From the NCBI GenBank assembly GCA_050734185.1, contig JBOHUE010000125.1, positions 1 to 44,696 of the forward strand: a DNA stretch of 44,696 nucleotides, in the 5' to 3' direction. The stretch comes from JAFALX01 sp050734185 (GTDB taxonomy: Bacteria; Chloroflexota; Dormibacteria; Aeolococcales; Aeolococcaceae). Both the position numbers and the translations under genes were made by a program. The notes under the pieces were generated by a model, which was not told where the DNA came from, ran no database searches, and saw only the letters and a program-made list of their open reading frames with translations. This document shows, piece by piece, positions 34,768 to 42,504 of this stretch. Numbering within the stretch: the stretch's first letter is position 1; every line of letters begins with the position of its first letter.

Positions 34768-35588
34768 GAGATGTCTCCTTCTTCGGTGACGGCGTCGGTG
34801 TTGAAGCTGCGTCCCGTAAGCCGCAGGAACACGTCCTCGAGCGAGGTGCCGCCGTCACCATGGCGTGCACGCAGCTCGGCCGCTGTTCCCTCGTCGAGGA
34901 CGCGGCCCTCATCGAGGATGACCACGCGGTCGCTGAGTGTCTCCGCCTCGGCGAGGTCGTGCGTGCAGAGCAGCACCGTCACGCCCGAGTCGCTGCGGAT
35001 GTCGCGCACGAACTGCTGGACCTCGCGCTTGGATCGCGGATCGAGGCCGGTCGTGGGCTCGTCCATGATCAGGAGTGACGGCGACGTCAGCAAGCTGCGC
35101 GCGATTGCCACCTTCTGCTGCTGACCGCGCGAGAGACCCTTCATCGGCCGGTCGAGCGTTTCCAGCGGGAGACCCAGGCGCCGCAGCGTCCCCTCCGCAT
35201 CATCGCGGACATCGGCGCCGCGCCGCCCGTACAGGCTCGTTGCGTACGCGAGGTTCTCCCAGGGGCTCATCTCCTTGAAGAAGCTGGCCTCGACGGACAC
35301 ACGATTCACGTGCCGGCGCACCTCGCGGCTCTCTGTCACGACGTCGCGGCCGAAGACGCGTGCGGTTCCCTCGTCGGGCACGATGAGCGTGGCCAGCACG
35401 CGCAGCAGCGTCGACTTGCCGCTGCCGTTGAGGCCGACGATCGAGACGGTCTCACCGACACCGACTCGCAGACTCACGCCGTCGACCGCCGCCTTCGGCG
35501 GCGCGGCGCGTTTCCACGGCGCGCTGCGACGCGGAAACTGCTTGCGCAGCCCGGTCACCTCGACCGCGAGACTGGTATCACCGATCAC
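34764..35588 (-). CDS. ABC transporter ATPase
   Basis: 274-residue ATPase of the drug/polysaccharide exporter type. Walker A GLNGSGKST, Q-loop region VNRVSVEASFFKEMSPWENL, signature LSRGQQQK, Walker B LLIMDEPTTGLD, H-loop CTHDLAEAE, and the terminal SLEDVFLRLTG tag typical of ABC-2 exporters. A basic insert (QFPRRSAPWKRAAPPKAA) precedes the first strand. Start is GTG at 35588. Just upstream on the same strand lie a terminator hairpin and a possible leader peptide, suggesting attenuation control. It is coupled to the permease (4-nt overlap). Confidence 0.93.
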   Translation of the reverse strand: MIGDTSLAVEVTGLRKQFPRRSAPWKRAAPPKAAVDGVSLRVGVGETVSIVGLNGSGKSTLLRVLATLIVPDEGTARVFGRDVVTESREVRRHVNRVSVEASFFKEMSPWENLAYATSLYGRRGADVRDDAEGTLRRLGLPLETLDRPMKGLSRGQQQKVAIARSLLTSPSLLIMDEPTTGLDPRSKREVQQFVRDIRSDSGVTVLLCTHDLAEAETLSDRVVILDEGRVLDEGTAAELRARHGDGGTSLEDVFLRLTGRSFNTDAVTEEGDIS

Positions 35589-35620
35589 GACTCACATCCA
35601 CTCGTTGCGTTGTTTTGGAC

Positions 35621-35657
35621 AAACAAAAAGACCGCTGCGGCCGGGTGCCGCACGGTC
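35621..35657 (-). terminator. Rho-independent terminator just before the ABC ATPase gene (attenuator candidate)
   Basis: Minus-strand RNA folds GACCGTGCGGC with GCCGCAGCGGTC (one bulge) around a short loop, followed directly by TTTTTGTTT. It ends 32 nt before the ATPase GTG, between a small open frame and the ABC gene. It may end the upstream exported-protein transcript or act as an attenuator. Confidence 0.8.
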
Positions 35658-35689
35658 CTGACGAGCGCGATGTGTGCGATCGGATCAGA

Positions 35690-35803
35690 TCAAGGTGCGG
35701 TACCCGACGGGAAGACGCGCGCCGCAGTGCGCGGGCGGCCCACCCCGAAATTCAGGCTGATCAATGCGACTCTCCAAGCGATGGCCAACATCCGAGGATC
35801 CAT
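35690..35803 (-). CDS. Possible 37-residue leader peptide upstream of the ABC operon
   Basis: Short open frame MDPRMLAIAWRVALISLNFG, followed by a Pro/Arg-containing tail and a TGA at 35690, 33 nt before the terminator hairpin. An alternative start is the ATG at 35791. No strong ribosome site is visible. CCGCAC in its last codons (minus strand, 35700-35695) can pair with GTGCGG of the terminator's first arm (35653-35648), a possible anti-terminator. Coding status is unproven. Confidence 0.3.
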   Translation of the reverse strand: MDPRMLAIAWRVALISLNFGVGRPRTAARVFPSGTAP

Positions 35804-36028
35804 CGTAGAAACTCGCGGACGAAAAATCAAGCGGCATCCAGCTGTCGGCACCGCGTCGTCGCGTGGGTGGCTTCCGTTGCCGTGATGGCGATGGTCCACG
35901 CTATCCGCGGGCCAAGAATGCGCCGCCTCAACCGAAGGCTCGGGTTGTGGCGAGTGTCGGCAATAGAGACGACCTGGCCGTGGGCTCCGGGCGTCTTGCT
36001 GAACTGTTGTCGGCGTCGTCGCTGGCTC
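35804..36028. other. Rest of the 440-bp gene-poor region
   Basis: Together with 35589-35803 this makes a 440-base stretch without a supported long gene. Open frames on both strands here lack ribosome sites and protein-like composition. A promoter for the ABC operon would have to lie here; I found no convincing -35/-10 pair. No tRNA-like fold or repeat was noticed. Confidence 0.5.
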
Positions 36029-36625
36029 TCAGCCGAGGACCAGACTGCCGGCGAACTGCTCCAGCTGAGCCTTGGAATCAAGCCCATCGATCTCGATTCC
36101 GACCCCTCCCAATTGAGTGGTCAAGATCCACTCGCCCTGCCATGGCTGATGTTGCTGCTGCATCTCGTACCACGTGCCGTTGGCTAGTGAGACAGGGCGC
36201 AAAACCGACTGAAAGGCGTTGAGTGGGTTCCGCGGAGACGCAAGGCTCTGAGGCGTCGCGGCGGCCTCATCAACGTGGATTGCGCGGGTTCCGGCTGTGG
36301 CGTCAGTCCCGGATATGAAAAGACCGAAGCCCGTGACGGGTGGTGCCGAGCTCCAGGTCACCTTGACGTACGAATGCCCGGCCGGAAGCCCGAGGTTCGG
36401 CGGTAGCCACGGCCGGAAGCCGAGTTGACCCTTGAGGGTGCTGAGGTCGGCGAGTGCCTGAGCGTTTAGGGCTTGCAGCGACGGCAGCGGAGCGGGCGTG
36501 GGTGGGAGTGCCGTTCCGCTGGTCGCAGGAGCGGACATGGCACGCGCTGCGATAACAGAGCCGGCTGCCAACGAGACGACGACGCCGGCGAGAACAAGGC
36601 CAAGACGGAGACGAGTCTTCAGCAT
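36029..36625 (-). CDS. Exported hypothetical protein with signal peptide
   Basis: 198-residue secreted or membrane-anchored protein. A basic N-terminus and hydrophobic core (LGLVLAGVVVSLAAGSVIAA) form a signal, with possible cleavage after ARAMSA; a Thr/Pro linker follows. The mature part has FRPWLPPNLGLPAGHSYVKV, a beta-strand-rich middle, and WYEMQQQHQPWQGEWILTTQ. No Cys in the mature part and no known domain. I start at ATG 36625 rather than upstream, since upstream codons lie in the preceding gene. It is 25 nt after the Cys-rich protein gene, so the two are probably one operon. Base composition is lower in GC than most of the window. Confidence 0.75.
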   Translation of the reverse strand: MLKTRLRLGLVLAGVVVSLAAGSVIAARAMSAPATSGTALPPTPAPLPSLQALNAQALADLSTLKGQLGFRPWLPPNLGLPAGHSYVKVTWSSAPPVTGFGLFISGTDATAGTRAIHVDEAAATPQSLASPRNPLNAFQSVLRPVSLANGTWYEMQQQHQPWQGEWILTTQLGGVGIEIDGLDSKAQLEQFAGSLVLG

Positions 36626-36650
36626 CTCTGGTCGTTCACATCTGCGTGGA

Positions 36651-37268
36651 TCATGGGGCGTAGATGAGGTTGTCGTATCCGACTTGCGTTGTTCCATTCG
36701 ACTCCCCCGTCCCATCCTGTAGCAAAACGAAACCACCGCAGCTAGTGGATCCGCACATCCAGTTGGGCGCCACGTCGGAACACAGCCCAAACCAGGTGTT
36801 GTAAATCGCGTCCTGATTGATGCCGCACACATAGGTGGGCTCGGACTGAAGGTGGCCGCCTTCCCAGATTTGATACTGAGCATTCACGGTGGTCGCATTG
36901 ACAGCGGGGACGAACGGATAGAGGTGGTAGTAATCGGTGCAGGTGCCGATGCAGTTGTACCAATAGGCTTCATTGCCGGTCCACTGATTCGAATACGAAG
37001 TTTCGTTCCAAGTCCACATCATGCACGGGTCAGGTCCCCCGCTATACGTCGCGTCGGCCCAATACTGAGGCGGACCATCCGCATAAAACTGGGTAGAATT
37101 CCCGCCTCCCTGATCGCAGGTGTCGTCGATGTTCTGCCATACGCCCGCATATACCGGCCGCGCGGTGGCCAGGCTCACGGAGGCGAAGATCCCAAGCGCC
37201 ACGAATGTGGCGGCCAGAATGCGCACCCGCCGCTGCACCCGCGTCGGCTGGCGTCGTCCCTTCTCCAT
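36651..37268 (-). CDS. Secreted Cys-rich hypothetical protein
   Basis: 205-residue exported protein. Basic start (EKGRRQPTRVQRRVRI), hydrophobic core ILAATFVALGIFASVSLA, and a cleavage-like ARPVYA-GVW site. The mature part has eight Cys (DTC, DPC, YNC, GTC, YVC, GLC, WMC, TSC), many Tyr/Trp/Asn, and few Lys/Arg, as expected for an extracellular disulfide-bonded, perhaps carbohydrate- or surface-binding, protein. No family recognised. ATG 37268 is chosen; TTG 37280 is an alternative. It has visibly lower GC than its neighbours. A GGTCTTAAGACC palindrome lies 88 nt upstream. It is followed 25 nt later by another exported protein gene. Confidence 0.75.
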   Translation of the reverse strand: MEKGRRQPTRVQRRVRILAATFVALGIFASVSLATARPVYAGVWQNIDDTCDQGGGNSTQFYADGPPQYWADATYSGGPDPCMMWTWNETSYSNQWTGNEAYWYNCIGTCTDYYHLYPFVPAVNATTVNAQYQIWEGGHLQSEPTYVCGINQDAIYNTWFGLCSDVAPNWMCGSTSCGGFVLLQDGTGESNGTTQVGYDNLIYAP

Positions 37269-37355
37269 CGCCGCTGCCAACCCTCAATCCACTCGTCTGA
37301 CCGCTGACGTGCGCCTGACCGTACACGCGTCCGCGAGGGAAGTCGAGAGGCAAAT

Positions 37356-37367
37356 GGTCTTAAGACC
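37356..37367. promoter_or_regulatory. Perfect 12-bp palindrome GGTCTTAAGACC (operator candidate)
   Basis: Perfect dyad with the same 10-base core (GTCTTAAGAC) as the site at 7674-7683. It lies between the response-regulator stop and the exported Cys-rich protein gene, about 88 nt upstream of the latter's start. Possible operator or promoter element. Confidence 0.4.
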
Positions 37368-37386
37368 CGCTTTCTGTTATGCGACG

Positions 37387-37992
37387 TCACAGCCAGCCAG
37401 ACGTCTGCGCCTGGCGCACCGCTTCCATGCGGTTGCGCGCACCGGTCTTCTGAATCGCCGACGACAGGTAGTTGCGCACGGTTCCCTCTGAGAGGAAAAG
37501 TCGCGCTGCGATCGCCGCGATCGCGCTGCCGTCGGCGGCGGCGCCGAGCACGTCGCGCTCGCGCTCAGTCAACGGGTTGGGGCCGGCGCTGAGTGCTGCG
37601 GCGGCGAGCGTCGGGTCGATGACGCGTTCCCCGTTCACCGCGCGGCGGATGGTCGCTGCCAGCTCCTCGGCGGGACCGTCCTTGACGATGAAACCGGACG
37701 CACCGGCTTCCATCGCACGCCGCAGGAATCCCGGCCGGCCGAATGCGGTGAGCATCAGGATCACGCAGTCGGGCTGCTCGCGATGCAGCTGTGCCGCGGT
37801 GTCGATGCCGTCCAGCGCGGGCATCTCGATATCAAGCAGCGCGACGTCGGGATGCAGCTCCGCCGCCGCCTTCAACGCCTCGTCGCCGCGACCCACCTGC
37901 GCCACCACGGTGATGTCACCCTCCAGGCCGAGCAGCGTCGCCAGCGCGCCGCGCACCATCGCCTGGTCCTCGGCGATGAGGACGCGCATCAC
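37387..37992 (-). CDS. NarL/DesR-family response regulator
   Basis: 201-residue two-component regulator. The receiver domain has Asp9 (IAEDQ), phosphoacceptor Asp54 (ALLDIEMP), Thr82-region MLTAFG and Lys103-region IVKDG. The C-terminal LuxR-type helix-turn-helix is NPLTERERDVLGAAADGSAI, then ARLFLSEGTVRNYLSSAIQK and NRMEAVRQA. Its ATG overlaps the kinase stop by 4 nt. It should be phosphorylated by that kinase and control the ABC exporter genes upstream in the same operon, perhaps through the palindrome at 40970-40987. Confidence 0.94.
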   Translation of the reverse strand: MMRVLIAEDQAMVRGALATLLGLEGDITVVAQVGRGDEALKAAAELHPDVALLDIEMPALDGIDTAAQLHREQPDCVILMLTAFGRPGFLRRAMEAGASGFIVKDGPAEELAATIRRAVNGERVIDPTLAAAALSAGPNPLTERERDVLGAAADGSAIAAIAARLFLSEGTVRNYLSSAIQKTGARNRMEAVRQAQTSGWL

Positions 37993-39164
37993 TCGCCCGG
38001 CACCGACGCGGCGATGCGGAAGCCGCCGCCGGGAACCGCGCCGGCGTCGAGCGTGCCGCCGAGCTTCGCCATGCGCTCACGCAGGCCGCGCAGCCCGTGG
38101 CCGCTGCCGTCCGCTGTCGATCCGTTGGCCTCGCCCACACCGTCGTCGAACATCTCGAAGCGCACACCGTCGGTGCCCTCGCTGATGGTGATGCGGCAGC
38201 GCTTTGCGTGGCTGTGCCGCAGCACGTTGCTCACGCCCTCGCGCACGGCGAAGGCGAGCGCGCCGTCCGCGGCCTTGGGGATCTGCTCCGCGGTCCGCTG
38301 CACCTCGAGCTCGATGCCCGCTGCTGCCAGGACCTCGGCAGCGCCGCGCAGCTCGCCGACCAGGGATTGCTCGCGGTAGCCGGCCACCATCTCGCGTAGC
38401 TCACGCAGCGAGTCGCGCGAGACCTGTTCGACATCGGCGATGGCCGCGCGCGCACCGTCGCTGTCGGTGTCCATCGTGCGGCGCGCGACCTGGGCCTTCA
38501 ATGTGATCACGCTCAGGGTGTGACCGAGCACGTCGTGCAGGTCGCGCGCGATGCGCAGGCGCTCGTCCGACACCGCGAGACGGGCGACCTCCTCGCGCGC
38601 CTCGCGCAGCTCGATGAGCACCATGAGCAGGCGCCGCCAGAACACCATCATGAGCCCGAGCCCGAGCGTCAGCAGGTACAGGTCCCAGTTGGCCAGAACG
38701 CCGATACCGTCGCGCCAGACCAGCAGGACCTGGAGCGCCGCCAGGCTGACGATGGCGACGTAGGCGCGTCTCGGGGGGAGCACTGTCCCGGAGGCGACCG
38801 AGATGTAGATGAGCCCGCCGACCCACTGGCCGCCGAACCCGATGGACACCGGCAGCGTGATGACCGTCAGGGCAAGAAGCGTCCAGTAGGTCGACCGCGC
38901 GGGCTCCCGCAGATTCGCCAGCGCCACCCACATCGTGCGCAGGTACAGCACCACGAACACGACGAGCCAGACGACCGCGAGCACGGCCTTCCATGCCGGG
39001 AAGTGATTGTTGACGATGTCGCTGATCGGATAGATCAGGAACAGCAGCCAGACCGCGATCCATGCGCGGCCCCAGATGTTCATGCCGGAGCGGCCCGCGA
39101 ACGGCAGAGACGCCGGGCTGCGGGCGGGGTGCACCGCAGCCTCGGCGTCTGTCGATTGCTCCAT
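37989..39164 (-). CDS. DesK-like sensor histidine kinase
   Basis: 391-residue HPK7-type kinase. Five or six hydrophobic helices in the first 185 residues form the sensor, with no periplasmic domain. The dimerisation helix has phospho-accepting His210 in ARDLHDVLGHTLSVI. The ATPase domain shows VREGVSNVLRHSHAKRCRI (N box), FDDGVGEANGS (G1) and GHGLRGLRERMAKLGGTLD (G2), ending GGGFRIAASVPGE. The short membrane sensor suggests detection of membrane state or membrane-active compounds. Start ATG at 39164, 20 nt after the permease gene. Confidence 0.92.
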   Translation of the reverse strand: MEQSTDAEAAVHPARSPASLPFAGRSGMNIWGRAWIAVWLLFLIYPISDIVNNHFPAWKAVLAVVWLVVFVVLYLRTMWVALANLREPARSTYWTLLALTVITLPVSIGFGGQWVGGLIYISVASGTVLPPRRAYVAIVSLAALQVLLVWRDGIGVLANWDLYLLTLGLGLMMVFWRRLLMVLIELREAREEVARLAVSDERLRIARDLHDVLGHTLSVITLKAQVARRTMDTDSDGARAAIADVEQVSRDSLRELREMVAGYREQSLVGELRGAAEVLAAAGIELEVQRTAEQIPKAADGALAFAVREGVSNVLRHSHAKRCRITISEGTDGVRFEMFDDGVGEANGSTADGSGHGLRGLRERMAKLGGTLDAGAVPGGGFRIAASVPGE

Positions 39165-39184
39165 CTCGGTGATCGTAGGCTGCC

Positions 39185-39922
39185 TCACGCGCGCTTGACG
39201 AGCTGCCGCGACGCGAACCACGCGATCACGGCCGCGCCCGTGAGCCAAGCGAGGAGGACCAGGATGTCGCCGGCGGCCGGCGCCTGTCCCCGCGCGATCG
39301 CCCAGCCCAGCTGCGCCAGGTGGTTTGAGGGCAGCACGTGTGCCAGCGTCTGCAGCGGCGCGGGAAGCAGCACGACCGGCATCCACAATCCGCCCAGCGC
39401 CGCGAGCAGCAGATAGATGACCATCGTCAGCCCCTGGGAGCTGTCGCCGTCGGACACGGAGCCGGCGATCAGGCCGATGACCGCGAACGGGATGCACCCG
39501 GCGACCAGCACGGCGACGATCGCGGCCCACTGCCAGATGTCGAGGCTGACGCCCTTGATGAGAGCTGCGGCGGTCAGGGTGATCACCACGGCGGGGAGGC
39601 TGAGGCAGATGGCGGCGAGGAGGCGGACGCCGAGGACGCGGGTCTTGCTGAGCGGGGTCAGAGACAGCTGGCGCAGCCAGCCGGTCTGACGGTCGTACGC
39701 GATGCGCGGGCCGCTCGCCATGAGCACGCCGCCCATGGCGCCGAAGGCGGCCATCGCCACCATGATCTCGACGGTCGGCAGGAGCCCCTCCGCCCTGTTG
39801 GCGACGGCGCCGAAGACGGTGGAGAAGAGGAGGTATGCCGCCACCGGCCAGGCAATGGTGATGAGCACGTAGCGCTTGTCGCGCAGGGACCGGCGGAGCT
39901 CGAGGCTGAGGTAGCTGCTCAT
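39185..39922 (-). CDS. ABC-2 type transporter permease
   Basis: 245-residue permease with six helices. The N-terminal LELRRSLRDKRYVLITIAWP precedes helix 1. Coupling segment RIAYDRQTGWLRQLSLTPLSK is the typical loop. The C-terminal part has LLLAALGGLWMPVVLLPAPL and ILVLLAWLTGAAVIAWF. It starts one base after the ATPase stop (TGAcATG), so the pair is co-translated. Linked to the kinase/regulator, as in antimicrobial-peptide or lipid-active-drug resistance modules (inference). Confidence 0.92.
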   Translation of the reverse strand: MSSYLSLELRRSLRDKRYVLITIAWPVAAYLLFSTVFGAVANRAEGLLPTVEIMVAMAAFGAMGGVLMASGPRIAYDRQTGWLRQLSLTPLSKTRVLGVRLLAAICLSLPAVVITLTAAALIKGVSLDIWQWAAIVAVLVAGCIPFAVIGLIAGSVSDGDSSQGLTMVIYLLLAALGGLWMPVVLLPAPLQTLAHVLPSNHLAQLGWAIARGQAPAAGDILVLLAWLTGAAVIAWFASRQLVKRA

Positions 39923-39923
39923 G

Positions 39924-40913
39924 TCAGTTGTCTCCCAACGAGGCGGTTGATGCGGACTGCGCGCCGGACTCGGTGAGCGCGATGAACGCGTCCTCGAGCC
40001 CGATGCCGGAGATCTCGAAGTCGTGGGCCGCCGGCCACTGCCGGATGACCGCGCGAAGCACGGCGTCGGTGTCGGTGGAGCAGATCTCGACGCGGTCGCC
40101 ACGCAGGCTCGACGTCGTGACCGCCGGGAGGGTCGACAGGTCGAGTGCCGCGGCCCGCGGCGCGCTGAACCGGACCGCGCGGAGCCCGACGGAGTCCTTG
40201 ACGGCCTCGGGCGTGCCGTCCGCAACAACGCTGCCGTTGGCAACGACGACGATGCGATCGCTGTTGGTGTCGGCCTCCTCGAGATAGTGGGTCGAGAAGA
40301 GGATGGTCCGGCCGCGATCCGCCTCGGCGTTCATGTCGGTCCAGAAGCGACGCCGCGCCTCGACATCCATGCCCGCTGTGGGCTCGTCGAGGATCAGCAG
40401 GTCGGGGTTGCCGACAAGCGAGACCGCGAGTCGCAGCTTCTGTGTCTGGCCGCCGGAGAGGCGGTCCACGCGGCGGCCCTCGAGCCCGTCGAGCTGGCAG
40501 ACGGCGCAGGCGTGCTCGACGCGCATCGGGTTCGGGTACAGCGACGCCAGCATGCGCAGCAGCTCCGCGACGCGGACGCCGCTCATCATGCCGCCGTCCT
40601 GCAGCATCGCTCCGACGCGCCCGGCGGCCACCGCGTGTTCCGGCGTGCTGCCGAGCACCGATATCGTGCCGCGATCCGGGGCGAGGAGTCCCAGGATCAT
40701 GCCGATCGTCGTGGACTTGCCCGCGCCGTTGGGCCCGAGCAGCGCCGTGGTCTCGCCGCGCCGGATGGTCAGCGAGAGATCACGCACGGCCGGGACGGCG
40801 CGATACGACTTGAAGACGCCGCTGAGCGTTATCGCATCAGCGGCGCCACGATTCGGAGCCCAGGGGGGCGCCTTCTGAGCGGGTTCCGTCGCTGGGGCGG
40901 TGAGAGTGTTCAT
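39924..40913 (-). CDS. ABC transporter ATPase of a two-component-linked exporter
   Basis: 329-residue ATPase. Walker A GPNGAGKST, Q-loop MLQDGGMMSGVRVAELLRM, signature LSGGQTQK, Walker B LLILDEPTAGMD, H-loop STHYLEEAD, and a C-terminal SGIGLEDAFIALTESG tail. An Ala/Pro-rich N-terminus (about 1-25) precedes the domain. First gene of the ATPase-permease-kinase-regulator operon. A 4-nt-spaced palindrome lies 57 nt before its start, a likely regulator site. Substrate is unknown; DrrA/BcrA-like drug or lantibiotic export is the usual role of such modules. Confidence 0.94.
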   Translation of the reverse strand: MNTLTAPATEPAQKAPPWAPNRGAADAITLSGVFKSYRAVPAVRDLSLTIRRGETTALLGPNGAGKSTTIGMILGLLAPDRGTISVLGSTPEHAVAAGRVGAMLQDGGMMSGVRVAELLRMLASLYPNPMRVEHACAVCQLDGLEGRRVDRLSGGQTQKLRLAVSLVGNPDLLILDEPTAGMDVEARRRFWTDMNAEADRGRTILFSTHYLEEADTNSDRIVVVANGSVVADGTPEAVKDSVGLRAVRFSAPRAAALDLSTLPAVTTSSLRGDRVEICSTDTDAVLRAVIRQWPAAHDFEISGIGLEDAFIALTESGAQSASTASLGDN

Positions 40914-40969
40914 GCGCCGAGACTAGGGGCGGCCCGAGTTCGCAACCAGTCACGGACGTCGCGTTGTTG

Positions 40970-40987
40970 GGATGACGTTTGTCATGC
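40970..40987. promoter_or_regulatory. Palindrome GGATGAC-GTTT-GTCATGCC region, operator candidate for the DesR-like regulator
   Basis: Perfect arms ATGAC (40972-40976) and GTCAT (40981-40985) with a 4-nt spacer; with one mismatch the arms extend to 8 bases. It lies in the 227-bp divergent region before the ABC-kinase operon. NarL/DesR-type regulators often autoregulate from such dyads; binding is inferred. Confidence 0.5.
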
Positions 40988-41140
40988 CGCGATGAGTGGC
41001 GCGATTGCAGAGGTTCGTCGCGAGGCTATGGTGCGAGCACAGACAAACGAACCACGATTTCATGCACGGCGCATGTACCGCGCGTGTTAGGTTGGCCGCT
41101 AGCGTTGTCGACGGATGACACCAGCGCTGAATCCCCCGAA

Positions 41141-42100
41141 ATGAGCGCACAGTCAGGCACGACGTCACTCACGACCGACGCGCGGCCGCGGCTGCGCGTG
41201 ATCACCTCGCCCCGGCCGTCGACGCGTGCGGTACGACGCCGCGATGCAACGCGCCCGATGGGACTCGCCGGGCACGCGGGACTTGCATCGACACGCGTCG
41301 GCTGCATACCGACGCGCGCCTCACTCCAGCGTGCCATGCGCCTCGGCGTCGACGCCATCGAGATCGACGTGTGCGCGACTGCCGACCACACGCTCGTCCT
41401 GCATCACGACGCGTGTCTTGCGGTCGGGCTTCCGCTGAACGACCTGACACTCGCGCAGCTGCGTCGCGTGGCACCGACATTGCTCACCATCGACGACGCG
41501 GCTGAGATCGTCGGCGAGCGCGCTCGCCTCATCGTCGACGTGAAGACGCGCGCTGCGGCAGGACCCGTGGCCGACTGGTTCAGTCGCGGAGCGGCCACGC
41601 CCGACGCGGCGGTGTGCACCTCGCGGGTCGAGGTGCTTCGCTATCTGTCGCGCGCGGCGCCGGACGCGCCGCTGTGGCAGACGTTTCCCGATCTCGGTGA
41701 GCGGCCCTACGAGCGTGTGCTGCACGTGCTTGCGAACGTCGCCGCGCACCGGGGACGCAACGCGTTGCAGCTGGTGGGTGATCTGTGGGACGTGCTCGGC
41801 CGCGTTCGAACCAATCCGGCGCATGCAGCCCTGCACTTCATCGGACTGCCGTGGCGGCGCAGGATGCCCGGTCTCATGGCACGCGTCCGCACGGAATTCA
41901 ACGCCGCCGGTGTCGCCGTGCACCACGCGCTGGTCACGCCTGACCTGTGCGCCGTTGCGCACGAGCTGAACCTGACCGTTGTGGCGTGGACGGTGAACTC
42001 GCCGGCGTCGGCGCGGCACGCAGCCGCCTGCGGCGTCGACATGATCACCACCGACGACGTCGCCGGCATGCGCCGCGCCTTGCGCTCGCGCCGGCGCTAG
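41141..42100 (+). CDS. Glycerophosphodiester phosphodiesterase-like protein (atypical active site)
   Basis: 319-residue TIM-barrel GDPD-family protein. GHAGLASTRVGCIPTRASLQ (44-63) corresponds to the 'HRG...PENT' block, but the catalytic Arg is Ala46 and PENT is replaced. EIDVCATADHTLVLHHDA retains Glu74, Asp76 and the second catalytic His89. Later VDVKT (Glu replaced by Asp) and the terminal VVAWTVNSP...GVDMITTD match the family's last strands. The N-terminal 35 residues are basic and unstructured. Start ATG 41141 has no ribosome site; ATG 41258 would start right at the domain. Activity as a normal GDPD is doubtful. Confidence 0.8.
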   Translation: MSAQSGTTSLTTDARPRLRVITSPRPSTRAVRRRDATRPMGLAGHAGLASTRVGCIPTRASLQRAMRLGVDAIEIDVCATADHTLVLHHDACLAVGLPLNDLTLAQLRRVAPTLLTIDDAAEIVGERARLIVDVKTRAAAGPVADWFSRGAATPDAAVCTSRVEVLRYLSRAAPDAPLWQTFPDLGERPYERVLHVLANVAAHRGRNALQLVGDLWDVLGRVRTNPAHAALHFIGLPWRRRMPGLMARVRTEFNAAGVAVHHALVTPDLCAVAHELNLTVVAWTVNSPASARHAAACGVDMITTDDVAGMRRALRSRRR

Positions 42101-42480
42101 ACGCGATCCTCGGGGACGACGTGGATCGCGGCCTCCTCGGCCGGTTCGTCATCGGCTTCGACGGGGTCCTCGCCGGTGTCGCGCTCTGCGAGGGGTGCCT
42201 CGAAGTCCTCGGCCTCGCGTAGTTCGGGAGCCTGGAACTCGGGCGCCTCGGGGTCCTGCTCCTCGAGCGTGCGGTCCGGAATCTCCTCGCTCAGCCGCTC
42301 GTCGAGCGTGTCGCGATGGTAGTCGGCGCCGGGCTCGCGCTCCCTGTACGAGAGGTCGCGCTTGGCGTCGTCGTCCTCGTCGCCCACCACCTCGGCGGGG
42401 TCAGGCTCGTTGGAGTTGGGGAACACGTCGCTGTCGGCGCCGACGTCGTTCCACGGCCGGTCCTCGGGGTGCTCACTCAT
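42097..42480 (-). CDS. Acidic DUF5709-like protein
   Basis: 127-residue very acidic protein with no hydrophobic segment. DSDVFPNSNEPDPAEVVGDE near the start and YHRDTLDERLSEEIPDRTLE resemble the D-T-L-D-x-R-L-x-x-E-x-P-D core of DUF5709 proteins. Likely mostly disordered and cytosolic. The ATG at 42480 (GGACGG just upstream) is preferred; ATG 42489 is also in frame. Convergent with the GDPD-like gene (4-nt overlap). No function is known. Confidence 0.7.
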   Translation of the reverse strand: MSEHPEDRPWNDVGADSDVFPNSNEPDPAEVVGDEDDDAKRDLSYREREPGADYHRDTLDERLSEEIPDRTLEEQDPEAPEFQAPELREAEDFEAPLAERDTGEDPVEADDEPAEEAAIHVVPEDRV

Positions 42481-42504
42481 GCCGTCCATGGTCGCGCAAA
42501 CGCT

